Origin: Ensifer sp. PDNC004
GTDB taxonomy: Bacteria > Pseudomonadota > Alphaproteobacteria > Rhizobiales > Rhizobiaceae
Reading direction: 5' to 3'
NCBI RefSeq assembly: GCF_016919405.1
Contig: NZ_CP070353.1
Span: forward strand, 3,980,501-4,044,500
Length of the DNA: 64,000 nucleotides
Below the pieces are notes generated by a model. The model did no database searches. It was not told where the DNA came from and was given only the letters and a program-made list of their open reading frames with translations. How positions within the stretch are numbered: the first letter of the stretch is position 1; the number at the start of each line of letters is the position of its first letter. Both the position numbers and the translations under genes were made by a program. This document shows, piece by piece, positions 46,389 through 54,696 of this stretch.

Positions 46389-47963
46389 ATGAGAACCGAA
46401 ATTCGAGAATCACGCGGGCGCCGTCTCGTGCTCATTGCGGTCTGTTGCGCCGCCGCGGCAATGCCTCTCACCTTCACCGGACCGGCGGTGGCGCTGCCCT
46501 CGATCAGTCGCAGCCTTGGCGCCGATCCGATTGCCCTCAACTGGGTCACCAACGCCTTCATGCTGACCTTCGGCAGCTCGCTGATGGCGGCAGGCGCACT
46601 TGCCGACAGCTTCGGCCGCAAGCGTGTCTTCCTCGGCGGTCTTGCGGCTTTCCTGCTGTTTTCGGTCGGGCTCGCCTTTGCTCGCAATATCCTTTGGTTC
46701 GATATTCTGCGTGCCCTTCAGGGCATCGGGGCAGCCGCTGCCTTTTCCGGCGGCATGGCTTCCCTTGCGCAGGAGTTCGACGAGAGCGAGCGGCTACGGG
46801 CCTTCAGCCTGGTCGGCGCCAGCTTCGGTGTCGGCCTTGCTTTCGGGCCGATCGCATCGGGCCTGATGGTCGAGGCCTTCGGCTGGCCGGCGATCTTCGG
46901 TCTTGTGGTCGTGCTCGCTGGCCTGTCCCTGGCGCTCGGCGCGGTCTTCCTGCGGGAGACACGCGATCCGGATGCCGCCGGGCTCGACTGGAAAGGAGCG
47001 GCAAGCTTCACCGCGGCGCTCGCCTCGCTCACGTCAGGCATCCTGCAAGGCCCGGATAGCGGCTGGAGCCATCCGCTGGTGATCGCAATGCTTGCGGCAG
47101 CGGCGCTCTTCTTTCTGGCCTTCTGGCGGATCGAGCGTTCGGTGGCGCGGCCGATGCTGGACCTGACGCTGTTCCGCTACCCGCGTTTCGTCGGCGTGCA
47201 GTTGTTGGCGGCAGCCCCTGCCTATGGCTTCGTGGTGCTGCTCATCCTGCTTCCGGTCCGCTTCATCGGTATCGAAGGCATGAGCGCCGTTGAGGGCGGA
47301 CGGATGATGATCGCCATGTCCGCGCCGCTTCTGATCCTGCCGATCGTAGCCGGGCTTTTGACACGCTGGTTCGCGCCGGCGGTCATTTGCGGCGTGGGCT
47401 TGCTGCTCTCGGCGGCCGGGCTCTTTTGGCTCAGCCTGTTTCCGGCGGGGTCCGAGCCGGCCGCGCTGCTTGCACCGCTGCTGCTGATCGGCCTTGGCAT
47501 CAGCCTGCCCTGGGGGCTGATGGACGGGCTTGCCGTCAGCGTCGTGCCGAAGGAGCGCGCCGGTATGGCGACGGGCATCTTCAGCACCACGCGCGTCGCC
47601 GGGGAGGGCATTGCGCTTGCGATCGTGACCGCCATCCTTTCCGCGCTCACGGCCTGGAATCTGGGGCCGGAAGCTGGCGCCAATGCCGCGCCGATGGCGC
47701 AGCGCATCGTCACCGGCAACCTTGCGGCGGCGACGCGGCTTGCACCGGAGACATCGCACGCCGCGCTGCTGCAGGCCTATGGCGATGCTTTCAGCGTCCT
47801 GCTTCTGGTTTTGACCGGCATCACCGTCGCGACTGCGGCCGTCGTATTCTTCTTCATCGGCCGGGGCGACAAGGCTTTCGGTGACGCGGAGATCGAGGCC
47901 GGCGCGCTGCCTTTCGACGCGATTGCCTGCGGAGAGACCGGAACCGGCCGATCCAATCTTTGA
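46389..47963 (+). CDS. 14-TM MFS drug transporter (DHA2 type)
   Basis: A 524-residue inner-membrane transporter with about 14 hydrophobic helices, the size and layout of the EmrB/QacA DHA2 family. Motif C-like and N-terminal features are PLTFTGPAVALPSISRSLGA, LNWVTNAFMLTFGSSLMAAG and the motif A loop GALADSFGRKRVFLGG. Start at ATG 46389 is the most conservative; ATG 46377 is also possible. A divergent LysR gene probably controls it. A terminator hairpin follows at 48001. Confidence 0.85.
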   Translation: MRTEIRESRGRRLVLIAVCCAAAAMPLTFTGPAVALPSISRSLGADPIALNWVTNAFMLTFGSSLMAAGALADSFGRKRVFLGGLAAFLLFSVGLAFARNILWFDILRALQGIGAAAAFSGGMASLAQEFDESERLRAFSLVGASFGVGLAFGPIASGLMVEAFGWPAIFGLVVVLAGLSLALGAVFLRETRDPDAAGLDWKGAASFTAALASLTSGILQGPDSGWSHPLVIAMLAAAALFFLAFWRIERSVARPMLDLTLFRYPRFVGVQLLAAAPAYGFVVLLILLPVRFIGIEGMSAVEGGRMMIAMSAPLLILPIVAGLLTRWFAPAVICGVGLLLSAAGLFWLSLFPAGSEPAALLAPLLLIGLGISLPWGLMDGLAVSVVPKERAGMATGIFSTTRVAGEGIALAIVTAILSALTAWNLGPEAGANAAPMAQRIVTGNLAAATRLAPETSHAALLQAYGDAFSVLLLVLTGITVATAAVVFFFIGRGDKAFGDAEIEAGALPFDAIACGETGTGRSNL

Positions 47964-48000
47964 CAAGCGCCGCTTAATCCAGCATATGCTTGTCCATCGA

Positions 48001-48032
48001 CCGCCTGCGCGAAAATTCGCGCGGGCGGTTTT
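48001..48032 (+). terminator. terminator after MFS gene
   Basis: CCGCC-T-GCGCGAA (48001-48013) pairs with TTCGCGC-G-GGCGG (48016-48028), a 13-bp stem with one G-U pair, followed by TTTT. Confidence 0.75.
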
Positions 48033-48086
48033 GCGTTTGAATGGGCTTGCGTTTGCAACTCGTTTGCATCTGCACGAGGAATGACA

Positions 48087-49007
48087 ATGACATCTGGAAC
48101 CGAAAACCGCACCGTGCTCCGCCTTGCTTTCTGGGGCATACCGCTCTCGCTCGCTGTGCTCGGCCTGAAGCTGCTTGCCTGGTGGCTGACAGGCTCGATC
48201 GCGCTTCTCTCCGACGGGCTGGAATCGACCGTCAACGTGATCGCGGCGGTCATCGCCTATCTGATGATCGGCTATGCCTCCAAGCCGGCCGACGCCGGCC
48301 ATCCCTTCGGTCACCACAAGGCGGAGTATTTCTCGGCCGTCATCGAAGGCGTGCTGATCGTCGTTGCGGCATTGCTCATTGTCTGGGAGGCGGTACCGGC
48401 AATGATGGCGCCGGTGTTGATGGAGGCCCCGGCACTTGGACTTGCGATCAACTTCGTGGCCGGCGTCATCAACGCCATCTGGGCCTATGTGCTGATCACC
48501 GCCGGTCGCAAGCACCGCTCGCCGGCGCTGAGCGCCGACGGCCATCATATCCTGTCGGACGTCGTCACCTCGATCGGCGTTCTCATCGGTCTCGTTCTCG
48601 CGATTGCCACCGGCTATGCGATCCTCGATCCCTTGCTTGCCGTCATCGTCGCCTGCAACATCCTCTATCAGGGCTGGATGGTGATCTCGCGCTCGATCGA
48701 CGGTCTGATGGACCGGGCCGTACCGGTTGAAGAGGAGGAGGCGATCAAGCAGGCGATCGCCGCCAATGCCGCCGGCTCGCTGGGCGTGCATGATCTCAAG
48801 ACCCGCCAGGCCGGGCCGGCTATCTTCGTGGACTTTCACATGGTCGTGCCGGAGCTGATGCCGGTCGGCGAGGCGCATGATATCTGCGACCGCATCGAAG
48901 ACGCGATCCGTGCCGTGCATCCCGGCGCCAAGATCGCGATCCATGTGGAGCCCGAAGGCGAGAAGGCGCATGGTGTGCGGGTGAAGACGACAGTCGGGCG
49001 CCACTGA
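48087..49007 (+). CDS. cation diffusion facilitator
   Basis: A 306-residue divalent-metal exporter of the CDF family with six membrane helices and a cytoplasmic C-terminal domain. Site-A residues are in ALLSDGLESTVNV (helix 2) and HHILSDVVTSIGV (HxxxD, helix 5); HPFGHHKAEYFSAVIEG is the conserved loop to helix 3. The C-terminal domain shows VHDLKTRQAGPAIFVDFHMV with metal-ligand histidines. ATG 48087 has GAGGA 6 nt upstream and is preferred over ATG 48081. Metal (Zn, Fe or Mn) is not resolved. Confidence 0.88.
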   Translation: MTSGTENRTVLRLAFWGIPLSLAVLGLKLLAWWLTGSIALLSDGLESTVNVIAAVIAYLMIGYASKPADAGHPFGHHKAEYFSAVIEGVLIVVAALLIVWEAVPAMMAPVLMEAPALGLAINFVAGVINAIWAYVLITAGRKHRSPALSADGHHILSDVVTSIGVLIGLVLAIATGYAILDPLLAVIVACNILYQGWMVISRSIDGLMDRAVPVEEEEAIKQAIAANAAGSLGVHDLKTRQAGPAIFVDFHMVVPELMPVGEAHDICDRIEDAIRAVHPGAKIAIHVEPEGEKAHGVRVKTTVGRH

Positions 49008-49153
49008 TTCACGGTCGACGGCGCTTCAACCGTGACGAGGTTTCCTTCTTGAGGCAGTTCTGATTTAACGGCCGCAAACGGAGCGGGCCGGCGAGGGCTG
49101 AGGCCAGCGTCGACCGCATCCACGCGCGGATGTTCTCATGGAGCAACAGGCAA

Positions 49154-49618
49154 ATGAGCAAGACTGACGTATCCGGCCTTTCGCAACTGGGCGCAAAGGT
49201 CGACCTGCCGCAGAGCCCGGAAGACGCTGTTCTGGAGCGGGTGCCGAGCGGCAACAAGGGCAAGGATTATCTGGTGCGTTTCACCGCGCCGGAATTCACC
49301 TCGCTCTGCCCGATGACCGGCCAGCCGGATTTCGCGCATATCGTCATCGACTATGTGCCGGACGAATGGCTGGTGGAATCGAAGTCGCTGAAGCTGTTCC
49401 TGCATTCCTTCCGCAACCACGGCGCCTTCCACGAGGATTGCACCATCGAGATCGCCAGCCGACTGGTCTCGCTGCTTTCCCCGCGCTGGCTGCGGATCGG
49501 CGCCTATTGGTATCCCCGCGGCGGCATCCCGATCGACGTCTTCTGGCAGACCGGCAAGCCGCCGGAGGGCCTGTGGCTGCCCGACCAGGGCGTGCCGACC
49601 TATCGCGGTCGCGGTTGA
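49154..49618 (+). CDS. queF: NADPH-dependent 7-cyano-7-deazaguanine reductase
   Basis: Reduces preQ0 to preQ1 in queuosine tRNA-modification synthesis. The 154-residue short (type I) form is normal for alphaproteobacteria. The catalytic Cys is in [16 protein letters not shown], the NADPH motif is [20 protein letters not shown], and the protein ends [17 protein letters not shown]. No preQ1 riboswitch is apparent in the 146-bp gap before it. Other que genes are not in the window. Confidence 0.94.
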   Translation: MSKTDVSGLSQLGAKVDLPQSPEDAVLERVPSGNKGKDYLVRFTAPEFTSLCPMTGQPDFAHIVIDYVPDEWLVESKSLKLFLHSFRNHGAFHEDCTIEIASRLVSLLSPRWLRIGAYWYPRGGIPIDVFWQTGKPPEGLWLPDQGVPTYRGRG

Positions 49619-49703
49619 TATGCTCAGATAGCGCCAACCTGGGACTCGGCCACGCGCGTCTGTCGCACGCTTTTGCCGCTGAGCAGGAGAGCGAGGGCTG
49701 CGC

Positions 49704-50159
49704 GTGGGTAGTACTTGTCTAAGCTGTGAACTGGTTTCAGGGCGCAGACCAATTCTCGGTGGCGCCATCTTCGAGACAGAGTATTTTCACGCCCACCAAG
49801 ACGTCGCTTACCCCGTTCCCGGTCTAGTTATTGTCGCTGCGAAGCGGCATTTCAGGCTTCTGACAGATATGGTGCCGGGCGAAACCGCTGAGTTCGTGCC
49901 CCTCGTCCAGAAGCTGAGGGCACAGCAGCAAAAGCAACTCGGCATCGAGCACGTCTACTATTTCTATAACGAAGATACGTCGCACCATTTTCATCTCTGG
50001 ATGGTGCCAAGATATGAGTGGATGGCGCAGTTCGGAAAATCGATCGATGCCGTGCGCCCCGCCTTGTTGCACGCGCGAAGCCATATGAGTTCAGAGGCAG
50101 AACTCGGGCGAGTTACAGAAGCCGCTCGCAAGCTTCGACAGGGAATGCAGGGCCAATAG
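49704..50159 (+). CDS. HIT-like protein
   Basis: A 151-residue protein of the histidine-triad/AP4A-phosphorylase-like superfamily: CLSCELVSGRRPILGGAIFE with a C-x2-C start, VPGLVIVAAKRHFRLLTDMV, and the active-site-like DTSHHFHLWMVPRY. The canonical HxHxH is shortened to HHFHLW. It may hydrolyse nucleoside phosphates. GTG 49704 is the only plausible start, preceded by GAGAGCGAGGG. Specific activity unknown. Confidence 0.72.
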   Translation: MGSTCLSCELVSGRRPILGGAIFETEYFHAHQDVAYPVPGLVIVAAKRHFRLLTDMVPGETAEFVPLVQKLRAQQQKQLGIEHVYYFYNEDTSHHFHLWMVPRYEWMAQFGKSIDAVRPALLHARSHMSSEAELGRVTEAARKLRQGMQGQ

Positions 50160-50178
50160 CGGCGCATCTGAACGGGCG

Positions 50179-50208
50179 ATCGCTCACAACGTCCAGGTTG
50201 CGAGCGAT
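50179..50208. terminator. hairpin between convergent HIT and hupE genes
   Basis: ATCGCTCACAAC (50179-50190) pairs with GTTGCGAGCGAT (50197-50208) with one A-C mismatch, loop GTCCAG. It is in the 82-bp convergent gap; T-tracts are modest. Confidence 0.5.
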
Positions 50209-50241
50209 AGTATTTTGAAGCGAGAAAACTATTGGTCTTGA

Positions 50242-50820
50242 TCAGCCGAAGATCAAGGCAGCGCCGGCCAGTGCCGTGAGACCACCGAGGACGCGTGCAA
50301 GCAGGCCGCTGCCGGAGAGGCGCTGAAGGGCGATGCCGAGGCCGATGCCGGCCACGTGAAGTGCTGCGGTGGCAAGGATGAAGCCGACCGAGAAGGCAAG
50401 TGCACCGGCGCTGCCGAGTTCGCCGCCATGGGCATGGCCGTGGAAGAGGGCGAAGACGCCGACGATCGCTGCCGATGCAGCGATATCCAGGCGTACAGCC
50501 ATGGCGACGAGGAGGCCGAGTGCGACGACGGAGGCGAGGATCGCCGGCTCGACGAAGGGGAGGCCGACACCGGCAACCGCCAGCGCGAAGCCGACCGCCA
50601 TCATCGAGACAAAGGCCGTCGGGACGACCCACAGCGCCCGCCCACCGATCTGGGCGGCCCAGAGGCCGACGGCGATCATGACCAGGATATGGTCAAGTCC
50701 GAACAGCGGATGCGAGAAGCCGGCGGCAAACGAGCCGTGCTCTGCCGGATTGAGATGGGCGAAAGCGGGTGCGGCGGAGGCGATCAGCGCCGCAGCGGCG
50801 ATCAGGATGCGTCTGTTCAT
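50242..50820 (-). CDS. HupE/UreJ-family metal permease
   Basis: A 192-residue membrane protein of the HupE/UreJ family, proposed nickel or cobalt permeases. A signal-like N-terminus (MNRRILIAAAALIASAAPAFA) exposes HLNPAEHGSFAAGFSHPLFGLDHILVMIAVG, the conserved His-rich entry motif; a second His motif is FALFHGHAHGGELG. About six helices follow the signal. No hydrogenase, urease or B12 genes are near, and I see no cobalamin riboswitch upstream, so the metal is open. Confidence 0.85.
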   Translation of the reverse strand: MNRRILIAAAALIASAAPAFAHLNPAEHGSFAAGFSHPLFGLDHILVMIAVGLWAAQIGGRALWVVPTAFVSMMAVGFALAVAGVGLPFVEPAILASVVALGLLVAMAVRLDIAASAAIVGVFALFHGHAHGGELGSAGALAFSVGFILATAALHVAGIGLGIALQRLSGSGLLARVLGGLTALAGAALIFG

Positions 50821-51059
50821 GCGTGTCCCCATGGATCGGCGGGACCTGGGAGGTCGGCCCCACTCTTGAGTGTTTGACGCTGACGATCTTATTGGGCGTT
50901 GCGGGCCTGTCTATACGGCATTTGGCGGTAGGTGTTTTTACCATAAGCGTAGTCGACCTTGCCGCTTTGTCGCCGCTTCGGTTTGTTGCATTGTCTTCGG
51001 GGTCGAGTCGCATTATCTGACTTTGACTGAAGACTTCATGAGACGCCGGAGAAAAACGG

Positions 51060-51644
51060 ATGATGAACGACGACGAGGACGACAAGAAGACCGAATTGCC
51101 GCTCGGCAAGGAAACGGAGGCGAACCTTTTCAAGTCGCGTTCGATTTTCATCTACGGCTCTATCAATCAGGAACTGGCGCAGAAGGTCTGCTCGCAGCTC
51201 GTGGCGCTTGCCGCCGCCAGCGACGAAGACATCCGCATCTTCGTCAATTCGCCGGGCGGCCATGTCGAGTCGGGTGACAGCATCCACGACATGATCAAGT
51301 TCGTGAAGCCGAAGGTCTGGACCATCGGTACCGGCTGGGTCGCTTCCGCCGGCGCGCTGATCTTTGTCGGCGCCCCGAAGGAGCGCCGCATTTGCCTGCC
51401 GAACACCCGCTTCCTGCTTCACCAACCGTCGGGCGGCACCCGCGGCATGGCTTCGGACATCGAGATCCAGGCACGCGAAATCATCAAGATGAACGACCGC
51501 CTGAACAAGATCTTCGCTGACGCGACCGGCCAGCCGGTCGAGAAGATCGCCAAGGACACGGACCGCGACTACTGGCTTTCTGCCGAGGAAGCGAAGTCCT
51601 ACGGTCTCGTTTCGCGGATCATCGCGTCTGCTGCGGACATCTGA
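51060..51644 (+). CDS. clpP: ClpP-type serine protease subunit
   Basis: A 194-residue ATP-dependent Clp protease proteolytic subunit. The catalytic triad is visible: Ser in [17 protein letters not shown], His in [11 protein letters not shown] and Asp in [18 protein letters not shown]. The hydrophilic N-terminus ([17 protein letters not shown]) differs from the main housekeeping ClpP, and there is no clpX or tig neighbour, so it is probably one of several rhizobial paralogues. GGAG lies 8 nt upstream of ATG 51060. A terminator follows. Confidence 0.87.
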   Translation: MMNDDEDDKKTELPLGKETEANLFKSRSIFIYGSINQELAQKVCSQLVALAAASDEDIRIFVNSPGGHVESGDSIHDMIKFVKPKVWTIGTGWVASAGALIFVGAPKERRICLPNTRFLLHQPSGGTRGMASDIEIQAREIIKMNDRLNKIFADATGQPVEKIAKDTDRDYWLSAEEAKSYGLVSRIIASAADI

Positions 51645-51670
51645 GTTCGCACGCAAGCCAAGGTTTTGGA

Positions 51671-51704
51671 GGGCATCGGCAGTTCGCCGGTGCCCTTTTC
51701 TTTT
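51671..51704 (+). terminator. clpP terminator
   Basis: GGGCATCGGC (51671-51680) pairs with GCCGGTGCCC (51686-51695) with one wobble pair, loop AGTTC, then TTTTCTTTT. Confidence 0.8.
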
Positions 51705-51729
51705 GCGGTGATCCTCGTCATCGCGCGGC

Positions 51730-51758
51730 TTGCTCCGCTCCGGCAAGCCGTGTATAGG
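51730..51758 (+). promoter_or_regulatory. putative leuL/leuA promoter
   Basis: TTGCTC (51730-51735), a 17-bp spacer and TATAGG (51753-51758), then eight bases before the leader ATG at 51767. The spacing is identical to the trpL promoter at 42814. An inverted repeat CGGCTTGC-N9-GCAAGCCG (51726-51750) covers the -35 box and most of the spacer and could be an operator. Confidence 0.55.
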
Positions 51759-51766
51759 CTTTGATC

Positions 51767-51892
51767 ATGACTAAGGCTGACGCATATCGGATCGCCTCGA
51801 TCCACGCCGGACACGATACCAATCGTGCGCCGTCGCGCGCCTTCGCCTCGCTTCTTCTTCTCGGCCTTACTCGCGGTTGCCGGGTTCGCTGA
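51767..51892 (+). CDS. leuL: putative leucine leader peptide
   Basis: A 41-codon open frame upstream of leuA. Codons 29-35 read S-L-L-L-L-G-L, using CTT CTT CTT CTC and then CTT, an unusual run given that CTG and CTC dominate neighbouring genes; it ends TRGCRVR-stop. This layout matches amino-acid leader peptides such as enterobacterial LeuL. No Shine-Dalgarno is seen and promoter geometry places the 5' end at or next to the ATG. Its stop overlaps a GC-rich stem (51891-51935). I infer leucine attenuation of leuA; a U-tract terminator is not clear. Confidence 0.6.
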   Translation: MTKADAYRIASIHAGHDTNRAPSRAFASLLLLGLTRGCRVR

Positions 51893-51935
51893 GGAGCGCC
51901 CGGTGGCCGAAAAGCCACGCCGGCGGATGCTCCTC
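51891..51935 (+). other. stem-loop in the leuA leader
   Basis: Outer stem GAGGAGC (51891-51897) with GCTCCTC (51929-51935) and inner stem GTGGC (51903-51907) with GCCAC (51914-51918). It starts at the leader-peptide stop codon. Only a weak TGTTTTAG tract lies 13 bases downstream. It could be a pause or anti-attenuation structure. The remaining leader up to 52053 holds a small CCGATC/GATCGG hairpin but no other gene. Confidence 0.5.
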
Positions 51936-52053
51936 GACCCCATCAAGTGTTTTAGAATAAAGGCGCGTTCGGCGCGGCATTAGCCATCGCAATCCGATCC
52001 CTGATCGGCTATGGCAAGGCGGCCAGGACGTCCAGTGATGAAGAGAAGCTGCA

Positions 52054-53763
52054 ATGATCCAGAAATCCCATCCCGTTAAGATTGGCATGCCGGAAGCGGC
52101 GGTGAAGTACCAGGCCTATCCGCAGATTGCGCTCACCGACCGCACCTGGCCGTCGAAGACGATCACCAAGGCGCCGATCTGGTGCTCGGTCGACCTGCGC
52201 GACGGCAACCAGTCGCTGGTCGACCCGATGGGCCACGACCGCAAGGCCCGCATGTTCCAGCTGCTGCTCGACATGGGCTTCAAGGAAATCGAGATCGGCT
52301 TCCCCTCGGCTTCGCAGACCGACTTCGATTTTGCCCGCTGGTGCATCGAGGAAGGCAATGTCGCCAAGGATGTGTCGCTGCAGGTGCTGGTTCAGTGCCG
52401 GCCCGAGCTGATCACCCGCACCTTCGAGGCCTTGGAAGGCGCGCATCAGCCGATCGTGCATTTCTACAATTCCACCAGTGAATTGCAGCGCCGCGTGGTG
52501 TTTGCCAAGGATGTGCGCGGCATCAAGCAGATCGCGACCGATGCCGCCAAGATGATCACCGACATGGCGGCCAAGGCCGGCGGCGGCTACCGCTTCGAAT
52601 ATTCGCCGGAAAGCTTTACCGGTACCGAGCTCGAAGTCGCGCTGGAGATCTGCAACGCGGTCACCGAGATCGTCAAGCCGACGCCGGACAACAAGCTGAT
52701 CCTGAACCTGCCCTCGACCGTCGAGATGGCGACGCCGAACATCTATGCCGACCAGATCGAATGGATGTGCCGCAACCTCGACAACCGCGAGAGCCTGATC
52801 ATCTCGCTGCACCCGCACAACGACCGCGGCACCGGCATTGCCGCCACCGAATTGGGCCTGATGGCAGGTGCGGACCGTGTCGAAGGCACACTGTTCGGCA
52901 ATGGCGAGCGCACCGGCAACGTCGATGTCGTGACGCTGGCACTGAACATGTTCACGCAGGGCGTCGACCCGCAGCTCGACTGCTCCGACATCGAGCGGAT
53001 CAAGGAAGTCTACGAATACTCCAACCAGATGGTCATTCCCGAGCGCCATCCTTACGTCGGCGAACTGGTCTACACGGCCTTCTCCGGCTCGCATCAGGAC
53101 GCGATCAACAAGGGCATGAAGGCGATCAAGACCGCCAACAAGCCGCTCTGGGAAGTGCCGTATCTGCCGATCGACCCGCGTGACGTCGGCCGCTCCTATG
53201 AGGCGATCATCCGCATCAACTCGCAGTCGGGCAAGGGCGGCATCGCCTATATCCTGCAGGAAGACTACGGCATCAACCTGCCGCGCAACCTGCAGGTCGA
53301 GTTCCGCGAGGACATCCAGCGCATCACCGACGAAGAGGGCAAGGAGCTTCCGTCGAAGAAGATCTACGAGCGCTTCATCGAGCGCTATGTCGAGCAGCCG
53401 GGCGCGCGCATCAAGTTCGTCGATCACCACACCTATCCGGTGGGCGAGCACAAGGGCGTGCGCGTGGTGGCCGCCGAGATCACCGACAATGGCGAGGTCA
53501 AGCGCATCGAAGGCAAGGGCACCGGCCCGATCGACGGCTTCATCAACGCGCTGTCGATTTATCTCGGGATCGACCTCTCGGTCGCGGACTATTCCGAGCA
53601 CTCGCTCCAGCACGGCTCGAACGCGGCCGCGATCGCCTATGTCGAGATGGAGCATCCCGGCGGCAAGCTGTTCGGCGCCGGTATCAACACCAACATCGTT
53701 GCCGCTTCCCTTGAAGCCATTGTTTCGGCGGCCAACCGTGTGCTCGAGATGCAGCGCGGCTGA
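52054..53763 (+). CDS. leuA: 2-isopropylmalate synthase
   Basis: Condenses acetyl-CoA and 2-oxoisovalerate, the first committed step of leucine synthesis. The 569-residue form is the longer LeuA type. The HMGL-like barrel shows WCSVDLRDGNQSLVDPMGHD (metal Asp), EIGFPSASQTDFDF, and the metal-binding HPHNDRGTGIAATELGLMAG with GTLFGNGERTGNVDV. The C-terminal third (from about 440) holds the leucine-feedback LeuA dimer domain. A putative leucine leader peptide precedes it and a strong terminator follows. Confidence 0.95.
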   Translation: MIQKSHPVKIGMPEAAVKYQAYPQIALTDRTWPSKTITKAPIWCSVDLRDGNQSLVDPMGHDRKARMFQLLLDMGFKEIEIGFPSASQTDFDFARWCIEEGNVAKDVSLQVLVQCRPELITRTFEALEGAHQPIVHFYNSTSELQRRVVFAKDVRGIKQIATDAAKMITDMAAKAGGGYRFEYSPESFTGTELEVALEICNAVTEIVKPTPDNKLILNLPSTVEMATPNIYADQIEWMCRNLDNRESLIISLHPHNDRGTGIAATELGLMAGADRVEGTLFGNGERTGNVDVVTLALNMFTQGVDPQLDCSDIERIKEVYEYSNQMVIPERHPYVGELVYTAFSGSHQDAINKGMKAIKTANKPLWEVPYLPIDPRDVGRSYEAIIRINSQSGKGGIAYILQEDYGINLPRNLQVEFREDIQRITDEEGKELPSKKIYERFIERYVEQPGARIKFVDHHTYPVGEHKGVRVVAAEITDNGEVKRIEGKGTGPIDGFINALSIYLGIDLSVADYSEHSLQHGSNAAAIAYVEMEHPGGKLFGAGINTNIVAASLEAIVSAANRVLEMQRG

Positions 53764-53786
53764 TACGCTTCACCGTGACGAAATGC

Positions 53787-53819
53787 GGCCGCGTCGGGGA
53801 AACCCGGCGCGGCCTTTTC
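53787..53819 (+). terminator. leuA terminator
   Basis: GGCCGCG (53787-53793) pairs with CGCGGCC (53808-53814), with further inner pairing CGGG/CCCG, followed by TTTTCGTTT. Confidence 0.8.
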
Positions 53820-53865
53820 GTTTCAGGGGTGGGGTCGTTTTAGGGGTAGGGGACTGCCGCTGATG

Positions 53866-54693
53866 TCAGATCGTCGCGGCGGCGGCTTCGGCGATGTCCT
53901 GCATGCCGACATGGGAAGAGGGGCCGACGAGCACGAACGAGGCGCCGCCTCGCTGCCAGGAGACCATGCCGAGATCGTCGCGGATGCTTTCGTCGAACTG
54001 GTCCGCCTGCGGGCCGGCGGTGCTCTTGAGGAAACAGATCGCGAAGATCTCGCCTTCGGCGCTGCGGTAGACGAGCTGTGCTACGGGCTTGCCGTTGGCG
54101 ACGAGCAGCCGGGCACCCTCGAAGGTCAGGCCCTTGCCGGAAAGCTGCGGGATCTTGAAGGGAACGCCGACGCTAGAGGCAAGCCAGGTCTCGATCTTCG
54201 GCGCTTCCGTCGCTGGGACCTCGACCAGATGCTCCTTCTGCCGCGAATAGATGCGGTGATAGTCGGCGATGTCGTCGAGCCAGCCACGGGCGGCGGCGAG
54301 CTTGGCCGGCTCGCTTCCGGTGTTCGCCGTCCCGACGATGAAGCCGGCGCCTCCGCCGAGCAGCAACAGGGCCGCGGATGCCGCAAGCATGCGTGGCCAG
54401 ACCCGTGCGTGCCGGACAGTGGTCGTGGTTGCGGCAATCCGCTCGGTCTTCGGGTTGCTCCCGGGACCCTGCTTGATTTGCCGGACGAGAGCGAGCGGCA
54501 CGGGATCGTGCAGGAAATCCTCGAAGGCGGTATCGCCAAAGCTGCTGCCAGCCTTCAGCCTCTCGAACAATGCCTTGGCGTCCTCGTCGCGGGCAAGAAT
54601 CGCGTCGAGTTCGGTTCGTTCAGCTTCGCCGATCTCGCCGTCGATATAGGCGGAAAGGCGCACTTCGAGCGCTTGACCCCTTGTCTGTTGCAA
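53866..54693 (-). CDS. membrane anti-sigma factor
   Basis: A 275-residue single-pass protein. The cytoplasmic N-terminal domain (EVRLSAYIDGEIGEAERTEL, about residues 9-45) is an anti-sigma fold without the HxxxCxxC zinc motif; the membrane helix lies at about 102-121 (MLAASAALLLLGGGAGFIVG), and the periplasmic part follows. It starts 3 bp after the sigma factor stop on the same strand, the standard partner arrangement. It should hold the sigma factor inactive until an envelope signal is sensed; the signal is unknown. Confidence 0.85.
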   Translation of the reverse strand: MQQTRGQALEVRLSAYIDGEIGEAERTELDAILARDEDAKALFERLKAGSSFGDTAFEDFLHDPVPLALVRQIKQGPGSNPKTERIAATTTTVRHARVWPRMLAASAALLLLGGGAGFIVGTANTGSEPAKLAAARGWLDDIADYHRIYSRQKEHLVEVPATEAPKIETWLASSVGVPFKIPQLSGKGLTFEGARLLVANGKPVAQLVYRSAEGEIFAICFLKSTAGPQADQFDESIRDDLGMVSWQRGGASFVLVGPSSHVGMQDIAEAAAATI

Positions 54694-54696
54694 CGG

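Noticed and set aside
47034..49004. A 656-codon minus-strand open frame opposite the MFS and CDF genes
   Set aside because: No domain, His/Arg/Asp-rich shadow composition; both plus-strand transporters are complete.
49008..49153. Possible preQ1 riboswitch before queF
   Set aside because: No C-rich hairpin with an A-rich tail near the ribosome site; the gap is GC-rich without a pseudoknot-like layout.
50821..51059. Possible cobalamin riboswitch before the HupE/UreJ gene
   Set aside because: I looked for a B12-box type core on the minus strand and found none; only a short GGTA-N8-TACC repeat is present.
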